Shown: positions 19,182-25,557 of the stretch, one piece after another
Layout of the letters: every line of letters starts with the position of its first letter
How positions within the stretch are numbered: position 1 is the first letter of the stretch
NCBI GenBank assembly: GCA_964654285.1
Contig: CAZZJC010000027.1
Span: forward strand, 10,389-74,388
Source of the DNA: BJHQ01 sp964654285
GTDB taxonomy: Bacteria; Planctomycetota; UBA11346
Length of the DNA: 64,000 nucleotides
Direction of reading: 5' to 3'
Made by a program: the position numbers and the translations under genes
Notes under the pieces: model-generated
Database searches by the model: none
What the model saw: the letters and a program-made list of their open reading frames with translations, nothing else
Told to the model about the DNA's origin: nothing

Positions 19182-19208
19182 GCACCCCGGAGGGATCCTC
19201 CGGGGTGC
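19182..19208 (-). terminator. rpsD terminator
   Basis: A 12-bp perfect stem, GCACCCCGGAGG with its complement, around the loop GAT. Read on the minus strand it is followed by TTCGTTTCCT. It lies 38 bases past the rpsD stop. Confidence 0.8.
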
Positions 19209-19246
19209 AGGGCCTCACCAGGAATCGGTCGCTTGCGCGACCGGGA

Positions 19247-19858
19247 TCACTTGGCGAAGAACTCGATGACCTTCTGGATGTTCACCGGGAAGGGGACCTG
19301 TTCGGGGCCAGGCAGGGCTTCGACGGTGACGGTCAGGGTGTCGAGATCGACCTTGAGGCCCGACGGGCGCTCCAGCACGGGACCGTTCACGGTGACGCGG
19401 ATATCCTCGCGGTTGCGTGCGGACTCGCGGACCTGGAACGAATCGCCGATCGACAGGATCTGACCCGGGCTCTTGGCGCGCCGGCCGCCGAGGTTGATGT
19501 TGCCGTGGGTGATGAGCTGCCGCGCCTGCGGGATGGTGCGGGTCAGGCCGGCACGCCAGACCAGGCTGTCGAGGCGGGATTCCAGGAGCTGGAGCAGGTT
19601 GCGGCCGGTGTCGCCCGGCATGCGGTAGGCGCGCAGGTAGATCCGGCGCAGGCCGCGCTCGTTCACGCCGTAGTGGGCGCGCAGCTTCTGCTTCTCTTTC
19701 AAGCGCAGCGAGAACTCGCTGACCTTCGGGTTGCGCTTGGTGGGCCCGTGCATGCCCGGGGGGTAGGGGCGCCGCGTAAGAGTCTTGGTGGTCAGACCAG
19801 GCAGTTCCAGGCCGAGACGGCGCAGAATGCGGAGGCGGGGGCCGGTGATGCGAGCCAT
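19247..19858 (-). CDS. rpsD: 30S ribosomal protein S4
   Basis: 203 residues from the ATG at 19858 (MARITGPRLRILRRLG); an in-frame upstream ATG would add an atypical leader. Family features are LTRRPYPPGMHGPTKR, LRAHYGVNERGLRRIY, and the S4 RNA-binding domain near ESRLDSLVWRAGLTRTIPQARQLITHGNI. S4 nucleates assembly of the 30S body and in many bacteria represses its own operon. Here it is a single-gene unit, not in the alpha operon with rpsK, rpsM and rpoA, as in several other phyla. It lacks the zinc-binding CxxC N-terminus, so it is the C- (zinc-free) form. Confidence 0.95.
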   Translation of the reverse strand: MARITGPRLRILRRLGLELPGLTTKTLTRRPYPPGMHGPTKRNPKVSEFSLRLKEKQKLRAHYGVNERGLRRIYLRAYRMPGDTGRNLLQLLESRLDSLVWRAGLTRTIPQARQLITHGNINLGGRRAKSPGQILSIGDSFQVRESARNREDIRVTVNGPVLERPSGLKVDLDTLTVTVEALPGPEQVPFPVNIQKVIEFFAK

Positions 19859-20152
19859 GAGTGCGTTTCCTCTACGCCAGGATTGAAGCCCGGATGGGTT
19901 CGGGATCCGGGGAATTCCAAGGGGGCCGCGCAGCATGAGTCGCCGATCCGGATTGCAAGTCCGGCTCTGCTGTCGGCTTTCCGACCGGCATCAGGGCGGG
20001 ATCCGACGGCCGTCCTTGTCGAGGATGCCCGAGGACGGCGACCGACGGATTGCATCGGGGGCTGCCGCAGCACCTTACCGGGCATGCCCAGGTCCACCGT
20101 TCGCCCTTCCAGCCCCGGTCCGCATCCGACCGCAGCGCCTCGCGTCACGCGG

Positions 20153-20686
20153 ATGCGGATGAAGAGGCCAGGCGCACGCCGCGCCGCGCGCGCCTGCCGG
20201 ATCGATCTGGTCGACGATGCCGGGACCGCCCCCGGCGAATGGGATGCGCGCCTGGTCGCAGCGGCGGTCGACGCGGCCCTGGCGGCCGACGGCATGCACG
20301 GAGGCCAGCTGGTCGTCCGCCTGGTGGATGCGGGCGAATCGCGCCGGCTGCACCGCGCCCACTTCCGCCAAGCCAGCGCCACCGACGTGATGACCTTTCC
20401 GGATGGCACCGACGATCCCGAGACCGGTCGCCTGCGCCTGGGCGACCTCGCGATCTGCCTCGACATCGCCCGCCGCGAAGCGTCCAGCCGCAAGCGGCCG
20501 ACCGCGCATGAGCTCGCGCTCTATGTCGTCCACGGCGTCCTGCATCTGCTCGGCCACGACGATCTCGACCCGCGCGACCGCGCCGCGATGTGGGCCGAGC
20601 AGCATCGCGTGCTGGCCGAGGTCGGCATCGCGGTCGAAGCGGAACCCACCCAGACGCCGATGGGGAAAGCGGGCAAATCCCGGTGA
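20153..20686 (+). CDS. ybeY: Endoribonuclease YbeY (rRNA maturation factor)
   Basis: 177 residues from the ATG at 20153; a second in-frame ATG at 20159 is possible. Core features are HFRQASATDVMTFP and the metal site HGVLHLLGHDD. The usual site is H-x3-H-x5-H; here the third position is Asp, with a histidine two residues earlier, so the zinc ligand set seems altered. Known role: single-strand endoribonuclease in 16S rRNA 3' maturation and ribosome quality control. Its stop lies three bases from the stop of the convergent tyrA. The 294-base gap upstream, shared with divergent rpsD, is GC-rich with no clear box. Confidence 0.85.
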   Translation: MRMKRPGARRAARACRIDLVDDAGTAPGEWDARLVAAAVDAALAADGMHGGQLVVRLVDAGESRRLHRAHFRQASATDVMTFPDGTDDPETGRLRLGDLAICLDIARREASSRKRPTAHELALYVVHGVLHLLGHDDLDPRDRAAMWAEQHRVLAEVGIAVEAEPTQTPMGKAGKSR

Positions 20687-20689
20687 CGG

Positions 20690-21559
20690 CTACTCGTTGA
20701 GCGCTTCTGCGGCGTTCGCCGCCTTCCCTGGCGCCTGGATGGCCTCGTAGCGTTGCCGTCCCGCCCGCCCGGCCTTCAGCCAGGCTGTGACGGCGGACTG
20801 ATCGCCGCGCGCCAGCGCCGTGCGCAGCGCCTCCAGGCGCTCCTGCACCGCCGCCAGCTGTTCGCCCACCGCCGCGCGATTGGCGAGCAGGATGCCGGTC
20901 CACAGGTCGGCGCTCGCTCCCGCCACCCGGGTCGTGTCGCGGAAGCCGCCGGCGCACAGCGCCGCCGCCTCGGGTGCGAGGTTCGCCGCCGTCGCGCTCG
21001 CGAGCACATGCGGCACATGCGAGGCCGATGCCACCGCCACGTCATGCGCCGCCGGGTCGAGTTCCACCACCCGCGCGCCGACCGCCTGCCACATGCGCCG
21101 GATCCGCGCGGCGGCGGCCGGCGGCGTCGCGGCCGTCGCGGTCAGCACCACGGTGCGGCCCTGGTACAGGAGCGGATCGGCGTGATCGAGCCCCTGCAGG
21201 TGGCTGCCGCACATCGGATGGCTGCCGACGAAGCGCCCGGCGGCATCGAGGTCCGCGAGGTCGGCGACGATGCCGGCCTTGGTCGAGCCCACGTCGGTGA
21301 CCACCGCCGGCGTCGCCGCCGCGATCATCCGGGCGAGGCCGGCAATGGTCTCGACCGGGGTGCAGATCACCGCGAGGCCGGCGTCGGCAGCCTGGTCCAG
21401 GCCGGTGATCGCCGTGCCCCAGCCGCGCGCCGCCGCCGCGCGGGCGACCTCCGGCCGGCGGTGCGCCAGCAATACCGTCCACCCGGCTGCACTCAGCGCC
21501 GCCGCCAGGCTGCCGCCCATCAGACCCAAACCCTGGATCAGAACCGTGGTTTCCCGCAT
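20690..21559 (-). CDS. tyrA: Prephenate/arogenate dehydrogenase
   Basis: 289 residues from the ATG at 21559 (MRETTVLIQGLGLMGGS); longer in-frame starts add a proline-rich leader. The NAD(P)-binding glycine motif is GLGLMGGSLA at 9-18. ICTPVETI and TDVGSTKAGI follow, then the family signature FVGSHPMCGSHLQGLDHA with the catalytic His. The C-terminal helical dimerisation domain includes ASASHVPHVLASATA. It oxidatively decarboxylates prephenate or arogenate on the way to tyrosine. No ACT domain or fused chorismate mutase is present, so feedback control must be in the core or absent. Confidence 0.88.
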   Translation of the reverse strand: MRETTVLIQGLGLMGGSLAAALSAAGWTVLLAHRRPEVARAAAARGWGTAITGLDQAADAGLAVICTPVETIAGLARMIAAATPAVVTDVGSTKAGIVADLADLDAAGRFVGSHPMCGSHLQGLDHADPLLYQGRTVVLTATAATPPAAAARIRRMWQAVGARVVELDPAAHDVAVASASHVPHVLASATAANLAPEAAALCAGGFRDTTRVAGASADLWTGILLANRAAVGEQLAAVQERLEALRTALARGDQSAVTAWLKAGRAGRQRYEAIQAPGKAANAAEALNE

Positions 21560-21759
21560 GCGCCGGCAGGGTGGTGGCCTGGCATGCATGGGCAATGCCG
21601 GGCCGGTCCCAGCCGGATATGGGACGGGCGGAAGAGGAACGGATGGTCTCACCCATCCCGTGCCGGGACCCTGGGTGCGGTGAGCGTCCGAGGGACCGCT
21701 TGCATTTCCCGGCTTCGCTTGACACTCCGCCCCCCTCAGTCGCAGCCCCGGAGCCCACC

Positions 21760-21975
21760 ATGCCCAAGATGAAGACGCACAAGGCCAGCCAGACCCGCCT
21801 CCGCCTCACCCGCAACGGCAAGGTCGTGCGGACGCAGTGCGGCGTGCGCCACCTCCTGGCCGACCGCTCGCCGAAGCGGATGCGCAACCTGGGCAAGAAG
21901 ACCACCTCGACCTCGTGGGGCGTGGTCCGTCGCGTGCGCGCCGCCTTCCAGGCCAAGGCCGCCAAGCCCAAGTGA
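21760..21975 (+). CDS. rpmI: 50S ribosomal protein L35
   Basis: 71 residues. MPKMKTHKASQTRLRLTRNGKVVRTQCGVRHLL is family-typical: PKMKTHK start, basic loop, and a helix with RHLL. The ATG is chosen as the family start. A TTGACA stands at 21719-21724 but has no good -10. In most bacteria rpmI follows infC; here the upstream gene is divergent tyrA and infC is not in the window, so expression must start locally and the classical IF3/L20 feedback arrangement is broken. Confidence 0.9.
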   Translation: MPKMKTHKASQTRLRLTRNGKVVRTQCGVRHLLADRSPKRMRNLGKKTTSTSWGVVRRVRAAFQAKAAKPK

Positions 21976-22070
21976 TCCTCCTGCCGCCCTGAATGGCGGC
22001 GTCCACCAAGTAGGCCGAACCGGCCTCTCCGCGTCCACGCCGGACGCGGGCCAGCAGCGAAAGGTATCCC

Positions 22071-22424
22071 ATGCGTGCCTACAACGGCGCCTCGCGCCAC
22101 CAGATGATCAAGCGGATGAAGAAGCGCGCGCGCGGCTTCTACAGCGGTCGTCACAAGATGTACCGCGTCATCTGCGAGGCCGTCCGCCGCGCCGAGCAGA
22201 TGGCCTTCCGTGGCCGCAAGGAAAAGAAGCGCCAGTTCCGCGCCCTCTGGATCAAGCGTATCGGCATCGCGAGCCGCGCCCTGGGCGTGCCCTACAGCCG
22301 CCTCATCGCCGGCCTTCAGAAGGCCGACATCCGCCTGGACCGCAAGCAGTTGAGCGAGCTGGCCATCCACCAGCCCGCCGCCTTCGCCGAAGTGGTCGCC
22401 AAGGCCAAGGCCGCGCTCGGCTGA
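22071..22424 (+). CDS. rplT: 50S ribosomal protein L20
   Basis: 117 residues with the expected long basic N-terminal helix (HQMIKRMKKRARGFYSGRH), FRALWIKRIGIASR, and the C-terminal LNRKxLSELAIxxP-type region read here as LDRKQLSELAIHQPAAF. L20 is essential early in 50S assembly and in many bacteria represses the operon by binding its leader mRNA. The 95-base gap after rpmI could fold, but I see no clear L20 mimic. An AAAGG site precedes the ATG. A 14-bp terminator follows at 22474-22504. Confidence 0.94.
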   Translation: MRAYNGASRHQMIKRMKKRARGFYSGRHKMYRVICEAVRRAEQMAFRGRKEKKRQFRALWIKRIGIASRALGVPYSRLIAGLQKADIRLDRKQLSELAIHQPAAFAEVVAKAKAALG

Positions 22425-22473
22425 CGGCATAGTCCTCGGCCCAAGACCTCTTCCCGCCGCCTGGAAGGCCATG

Positions 22474-22504
22474 AACACCCTGGAAGACCATCTTCCAGGG
22501 TGTT
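22474..22504 (+). terminator. rpmI-rplT terminator
   Basis: AACACCCTGGAAGA (22474-22487) and its exact complement (22491-22504) form a 14-bp stem with loop CCA, ending in GTGTTTCC. It is 49 bases after the rplT stop. Confidence 0.8.
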
Positions 22505-22591
22505 TCCGTCAAAAAGCTAAAGACGTCCTCGGCTGAACCACCGCCATCCGGACTGAACAGCTGGCTGGTCAGGCTCCCCTTCACCGGGCAA

Positions 22592-22686
22592 ACGCGTGTC
22601 CCCCGCAGGGACGCGTGGTTGCGCCCTTCCGGGCAATCCGGGTCCAGGGCAGAGCCCTGGCAGGGCGTGGCGGGACGGAGTCCCGC
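22592..22686. repeat. Tandem hairpin array upstream of flgB
   Basis: Within the 315-base gap 22425-22739, four adjacent palindromes occur. ACGCGT arms lie at 22592-22597 and 22611-22616. An imperfect TTGCGCCC/GGGCAA hairpin lies at 22619-22636. CCAGGGC-AGA-GCCCTGG is at 22644-22660 and GCGGGAC-GGA-GTCCCGC at 22670-22686. None is followed by a T run on either strand, so they are not ordinary terminators. The three-base purine loops are shared. Confidence 0.6.
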
Positions 22687-22739
22687 TGAGGAAAAAAATA
22701 GGAACGAGATGTGCGTGCAGGTGGGCATGGAGCGGTGTC

Positions 22740-23105
22740 ATGCCCGGCAATGACCAGATCCTCACCTTGGCCCGCCTCATGGATGTGGCGGCTTTGCGCG
22801 CCAAGGTCCATGCGGGGAACCTCGCCAACCAGAACACCCCCGGCTACAAGGCCAAGGCAGTGGAATTCGATGCCGCCTTCCGCGCCGCCCTGGACGCCCA
22901 GGGGTCGGCGGCGGCGCGCGCGGTCGAACCGCTGGTCTACGAACCCCGCGCGACCGCGTCCGACAACGACGGCAACGATGTGTCGAGCGAGCGCGAGGTC
23001 ATGGCGCTGGCGCAGAACCAGCTGCTCTACAACACCTATATCAGCATGGCCAAGGGCCAGACGCGCCTGCTGCTGACCGCGATCACCGCGGCGCCCGGAG
23101 GCTGA
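22740..23105 (+). CDS. flgB: Flagellar basal-body rod protein FlgB
   Basis: 121 residues from the ATG at 22740 with GGAG eight bases upstream. The N-terminal rod motif is LARLMDVAALRAKVHAGNLAN, then QNTPGYKAKAVEF; the C-terminal amphipathic helix is EVMALAQNQLLYNTYI. These two helices form the coiled coil shared by axial flagellar proteins. FlgB is the proximal rod subunit in the periplasm, exported by the flagellar type III system. It is followed after two bases by flgC and then fliE, the usual minimal rod cluster; no fliF follows in this window. Confidence 0.92.
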   Translation: MPGNDQILTLARLMDVAALRAKVHAGNLANQNTPGYKAKAVEFDAAFRAALDAQGSAAARAVEPLVYEPRATASDNDGNDVSSEREVMALAQNQLLYNTYISMAKGQTRLLLTAITAAPGG

Positions 23106-23107
23106 TC

Positions 23108-23542
23108 ATGCCCAATCCCGTCCCCAGCCCGACCGGCCTGTTCGGCGCCGTCAACATGTCGGCCTCGGCGATGAGCGCCGAGCGCCTGCGCATGACGGTG
23201 GCGAGCGAGAACCTCGCCCACGCGGGCGACACGCGCAAAGGCGCCGATGGCCTGCCCTACGCCCGCCAGCGGGTGCTCTTCCGCACCGTGCTTGATGCGC
23301 AAGGCCGGGATACCGGCAAGGTCGATGCTTCGGCGGTGCCGTCGCCGCGCTTCGAGAAGCGTTACGACCCCGATCATCCCGATGCCGATGCCGCCGGGAT
23401 GGTGACGACCCCGGGCATCGATCCCATCCTCGAACTCACCGACCTCATGCTGGCCGGCAAGGCCTATGAGGCCAACTCCAACGCGGCGCGCGGCCTGATG
23501 CGCATGCACGAGAACGCCCTGCGCCTGTCCGCCGACGGCTGA
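23108..23542 (+). CDS. flgC: Flagellar basal-body rod protein FlgC
   Basis: 144 residues. The N-terminal motif MSASAMSAERLRMTVASENLAHAGDTR is a variant of the rod SGMxAxxxRLxVxAxNIANAxTT block. A central variable part follows, then the C-terminal ITDLMLAGKAYEANSNAARGL-type helix, seen here as LTDLMLAGKAYEANSN. It forms the proximal rod with FlgB. It starts two bases after the flgB stop and is surely cotranscribed. Confidence 0.92.
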   Translation: MPNPVPSPTGLFGAVNMSASAMSAERLRMTVASENLAHAGDTRKGADGLPYARQRVLFRTVLDAQGRDTGKVDASAVPSPRFEKRYDPDHPDADAAGMVTTPGIDPILELTDLMLAGKAYEANSNAARGLMRMHENALRLSADG

Positions 23543-23582
23543 TCCGCCCCGCCTGCCGCTGTCGCACCACCCCGATCCGAGG

Positions 23583-23588
23583 TAGACT
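23583..23588 (+). promoter_or_regulatory. Candidate -10 box (TAGACT) before fliE
   Basis: TAGACT 12 bases before the fliE ATG, within GGTAGACTAGG. It resembles the TAGGCT boxes ahead of several other genes, but no good -35 lies 17 bases upstream and fliE could also be read through from flgC. Confidence 0.35.
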
Positions 23589-23600
23589 AGGTCAAACCCC

Positions 23601-23927
23601 ATGCCGACGCCGCTCGATCCCCTGCGCAGCCTGTACGGTTCCCAGCCGGTCTCCCCGGCCGGCGGTGCGGCCAATCTGCCCACCGAGGCGCCGAAGACCG
23701 AGGACGGCAAGACCTTCAACGATGTCCTGAGCGACTTCGTCAAGCAGGTCGACCAGACCCAGCACCAGTACGATGCCGCGATCACCGCAGTCGAACGCGG
23801 CGAGACCGACAACCTGCACCGGGTGATGCTGGCGCAGAACCAGGCCCAGCTGTCGTTGAAGCTCGCGGTCGAGGTGCGCAACAAGCTGGTGGATGCCTAC
23901 AAGGACGTGATGCGCACCCAGTTCTGA
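23601..23927 (+). CDS. fliE: Flagellar hook-basal body complex protein FliE
   Basis: 108 residues. DGKTFNDVLSDFVKQVDQTQ and the strongly conserved C-terminus VMLAQNQAQLSLKLAVEVRNKLVDAYKDVMRTQF (here from about residue 75) are FliE hallmarks. FliE links the MS ring (FliF) to the rod. It lies 58 bases after flgC. The next gene is a nitroreductase, so the flagellar triplet is isolated from the rest of the regulon in this window. Confidence 0.92.
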   Translation: MPTPLDPLRSLYGSQPVSPAGGAANLPTEAPKTEDGKTFNDVLSDFVKQVDQTQHQYDAAITAVERGETDNLHRVMLAQNQAQLSLKLAVEVRNKLVDAYKDVMRTQF

Positions 23928-24003
23928 CGGTGCGCCCAGGGTCGTCGGATTCGACCCTGGAAACCCGGGTTGCCCGGCCAGCATGCCCGGCAGGAGCCCT
24001 GCC

Positions 24004-24654
24004 ATGCCCGTCATCCCCTCCGAGACCCTGCTGTCCCAGCTGTCGTGGCGCTACGCCACCAAGCAGTTCGATCCCTCACGTCCCATCTCCGCCGCGACCT
24101 GGGATGCGCTCGCCAAGGCGCTGGTGCTGACCCCGTCCTCGTACGGGTTGCAGCCCTGGAAGTTCATCGTCGTCACCAAGCCGCAATTGAAGGCCCAGCT
24201 GCGTCCCGCGTCGTGGAACCAGGCGCAGGTCACCGACTGCTCGCACCACGTCGTCTTCGCCGCCAAGCAGAACATCAGCGAGGCCGACGTCGACCGCTTC
24301 ATCGCCAGCATCGCCGCCGCCCGTGGCACCACCACGGAATCGCTCGCCGGCTACAAGGGCTTCATGGTCGGCGACCTGGTCAAGGGGCCGCGCGCGGCCA
24401 TCATCGCCGAATGGTCGGCGCGGCAGTGCTACATCGCGCTCGGCAATCTGATGACCGCGGCGGCGCTGCTCGGGGTCGATGGCTGCCCGATGGAAGGCCT
24501 CGAACCGCCCAAGTACGACGAGATCCTCGGCCTCAAGGGAACCGGCTATGCCACCGTGGTGGCCTGTGCGCTGGGCTATCGCGCCTCCGGCGACAAGTAC
24601 GCCACCGCCGCCAAGGTCCGCTATCCCCTGAAGGAGATCATCGACCTGCGCTGA
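24004..24654 (+). CDS. Nitroreductase-family NAD(P)H-dependent oxidoreductase
   Basis: 216 residues from the ATG at 24004, with CAGGAG at 23991-23996. LSWRYATKQFDP near the start is the RRSxRxF-type FMN phosphate contact, LTPSSYGLQPWKFIVV the FMN-ring loop, and ARQCYIALGNLMTAAALLGVDGCPMEGL the dimer-interface region. LGYRASGDKYATAAKVR completes the NfsB-like C-terminus. Such homodimeric FMN enzymes reduce quinones, nitroaromatics or enones; the physiological substrate is unknown. It overlaps the convergent AraC gene by 17 bases. Confidence 0.85.
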   Translation: MPVIPSETLLSQLSWRYATKQFDPSRPISAATWDALAKALVLTPSSYGLQPWKFIVVTKPQLKAQLRPASWNQAQVTDCSHHVVFAAKQNISEADVDRFIASIAAARGTTTESLAGYKGFMVGDLVKGPRAAIIAEWSARQCYIALGNLMTAAALLGVDGCPMEGLEPPKYDEILGLKGTGYATVVACALGYRASGDKYATAAKVRYPLKEIIDLR

Positions 24655-25498
24655 GCGGCCCACGGTCGCGCCGCCAGGCGCGCGGACTGGTCCCGTTGCG
24701 GCGGCGGAAGCAGCGCGCGAGGTAGTCGGGATCGCTGAAGCCGCACGCACGCGCGGCGGTCGCCACCGTCATCCCAGGCTCGGCGAGCAGCCGTTCCGCC
24801 GCGTCCAGGCGCTGGCTGATGATCGCGGCCTGCACCGTGCTGCCGGTGGCGGCGCGGAAACGGCGGCAGCAGTGGTCCACCGATAATCCGACGTGCGCCG
24901 CCACCGCCGCCGCGCCGAGATCGGCGTCGGCGAGATGCTCGCTGATGAAGAGCAGCGCCCGCGCGGCGGGATCGCTGGATCCCACGCTGGGCAGGGTGCT
25001 CGCCAGCAGGTGCCGGATCTGGTGCGCCCAGGCCACGACCAGGGCGCGGGCGTGCGCGGCATCGTGCGGGTGGATGGCCGCCGCGTCGCCCAGGGCGCGG
25101 TTGGCGAAGGCGGCCAGGTCGCTGCCCACGGCATCGGGCAGGATGGCCGTGGCGCCTTCGCCGAGGTGGAACAGGCAGCGCCCGCCGAGGATCTTCAGCA
25201 CCAGGTTGCAGGACCCGCCGAGATCGCGTTCGTCGTGCGCGACCCCGGCAGGCATCAGCAGCAGCGCGCCGGGATCGAGGTCGATCGCCTGCCCGGCCAC
25301 CAGGAAGCGGGATCGTCCGCCGATCTGGAGGAACACCTCGGGCACGGGATGGAAATGGCCACCGCTGAACGCGTGCGCGGCGAGCGGCTGCGCCACCACC
25401 AGGGGATGGGTTCCGGCGAGCCAGCCGGCGAGGGCGTCGGCGGCCCGTCGGCGGCGCTGCGGGCGGGCGTCAGGGATGTCGCTTTCGTCCGGATCCAT
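24638..25498 (-). CDS. AraC-family transcriptional regulator, divergent from GH31
   Basis: 286 residues. The N-terminal cupin-like sensor (about 35-120) has HFHPVPEVFLQIGG and LMPAGVAHDE, a sugar-binding double-stranded beta-helix pattern. The C-terminal HTH pair includes LGAAAVAAHVGLSVDHCCRRFRA and GMTVATAARACGFSDPDYLARCFRRRNGTSPRAWRR, an AraC signature, split here by line only. It starts 59 bases from the divergent GH31 gene and 14 bases from its -35 box, so it very likely controls that gene. The ligand is presumably a glucoside or xyloside taken up from outside (inference). Confidence 0.88.
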   Translation of the reverse strand: MDPDESDIPDARPQRRRRAADALAGWLAGTHPLVVAQPLAAHAFSGGHFHPVPEVFLQIGGRSRFLVAGQAIDLDPGALLLMPAGVAHDERDLGGSCNLVLKILGGRCLFHLGEGATAILPDAVGSDLAAFANRALGDAAAIHPHDAAHARALVVAWAHQIRHLLASTLPSVGSSDPAARALLFISEHLADADLGAAAVAAHVGLSVDHCCRRFRAATGSTVQAAIISQRLDAAERLLAEPGMTVATAARACGFSDPDYLARCFRRRNGTSPRAWRRDRGPLSAGR

Positions 25499-25511
25499 CG
25501 TGAGGCTCAGG

Positions 25512-25540
25512 TTGCCGCCCGGGCCCGCCCTGGCTAGGCT
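25512..25540 (+). promoter_or_regulatory. Promoter of the GH31 gene
   Basis: TTGCCG at 25512-25517, a 17-base spacer, then TAGGCT at 25535-25540. The GH31 ATG lies 17 bases past the -10, giving a very short leader. This is the best-formed example of the TAGGCT promoters in the window. Confidence 0.6.
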
Positions 25541-25557
25541 CGGGTCGGAGCCCCGCC

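Noticed and set aside
21700..21728. Complete sigma-70 promoter for rpmI
   Set aside because: TTGACA at 21719-21724 is perfect, but no acceptable -10 lies 15-19 bases downstream; TTGCAT at 21700 also lacks a partner.
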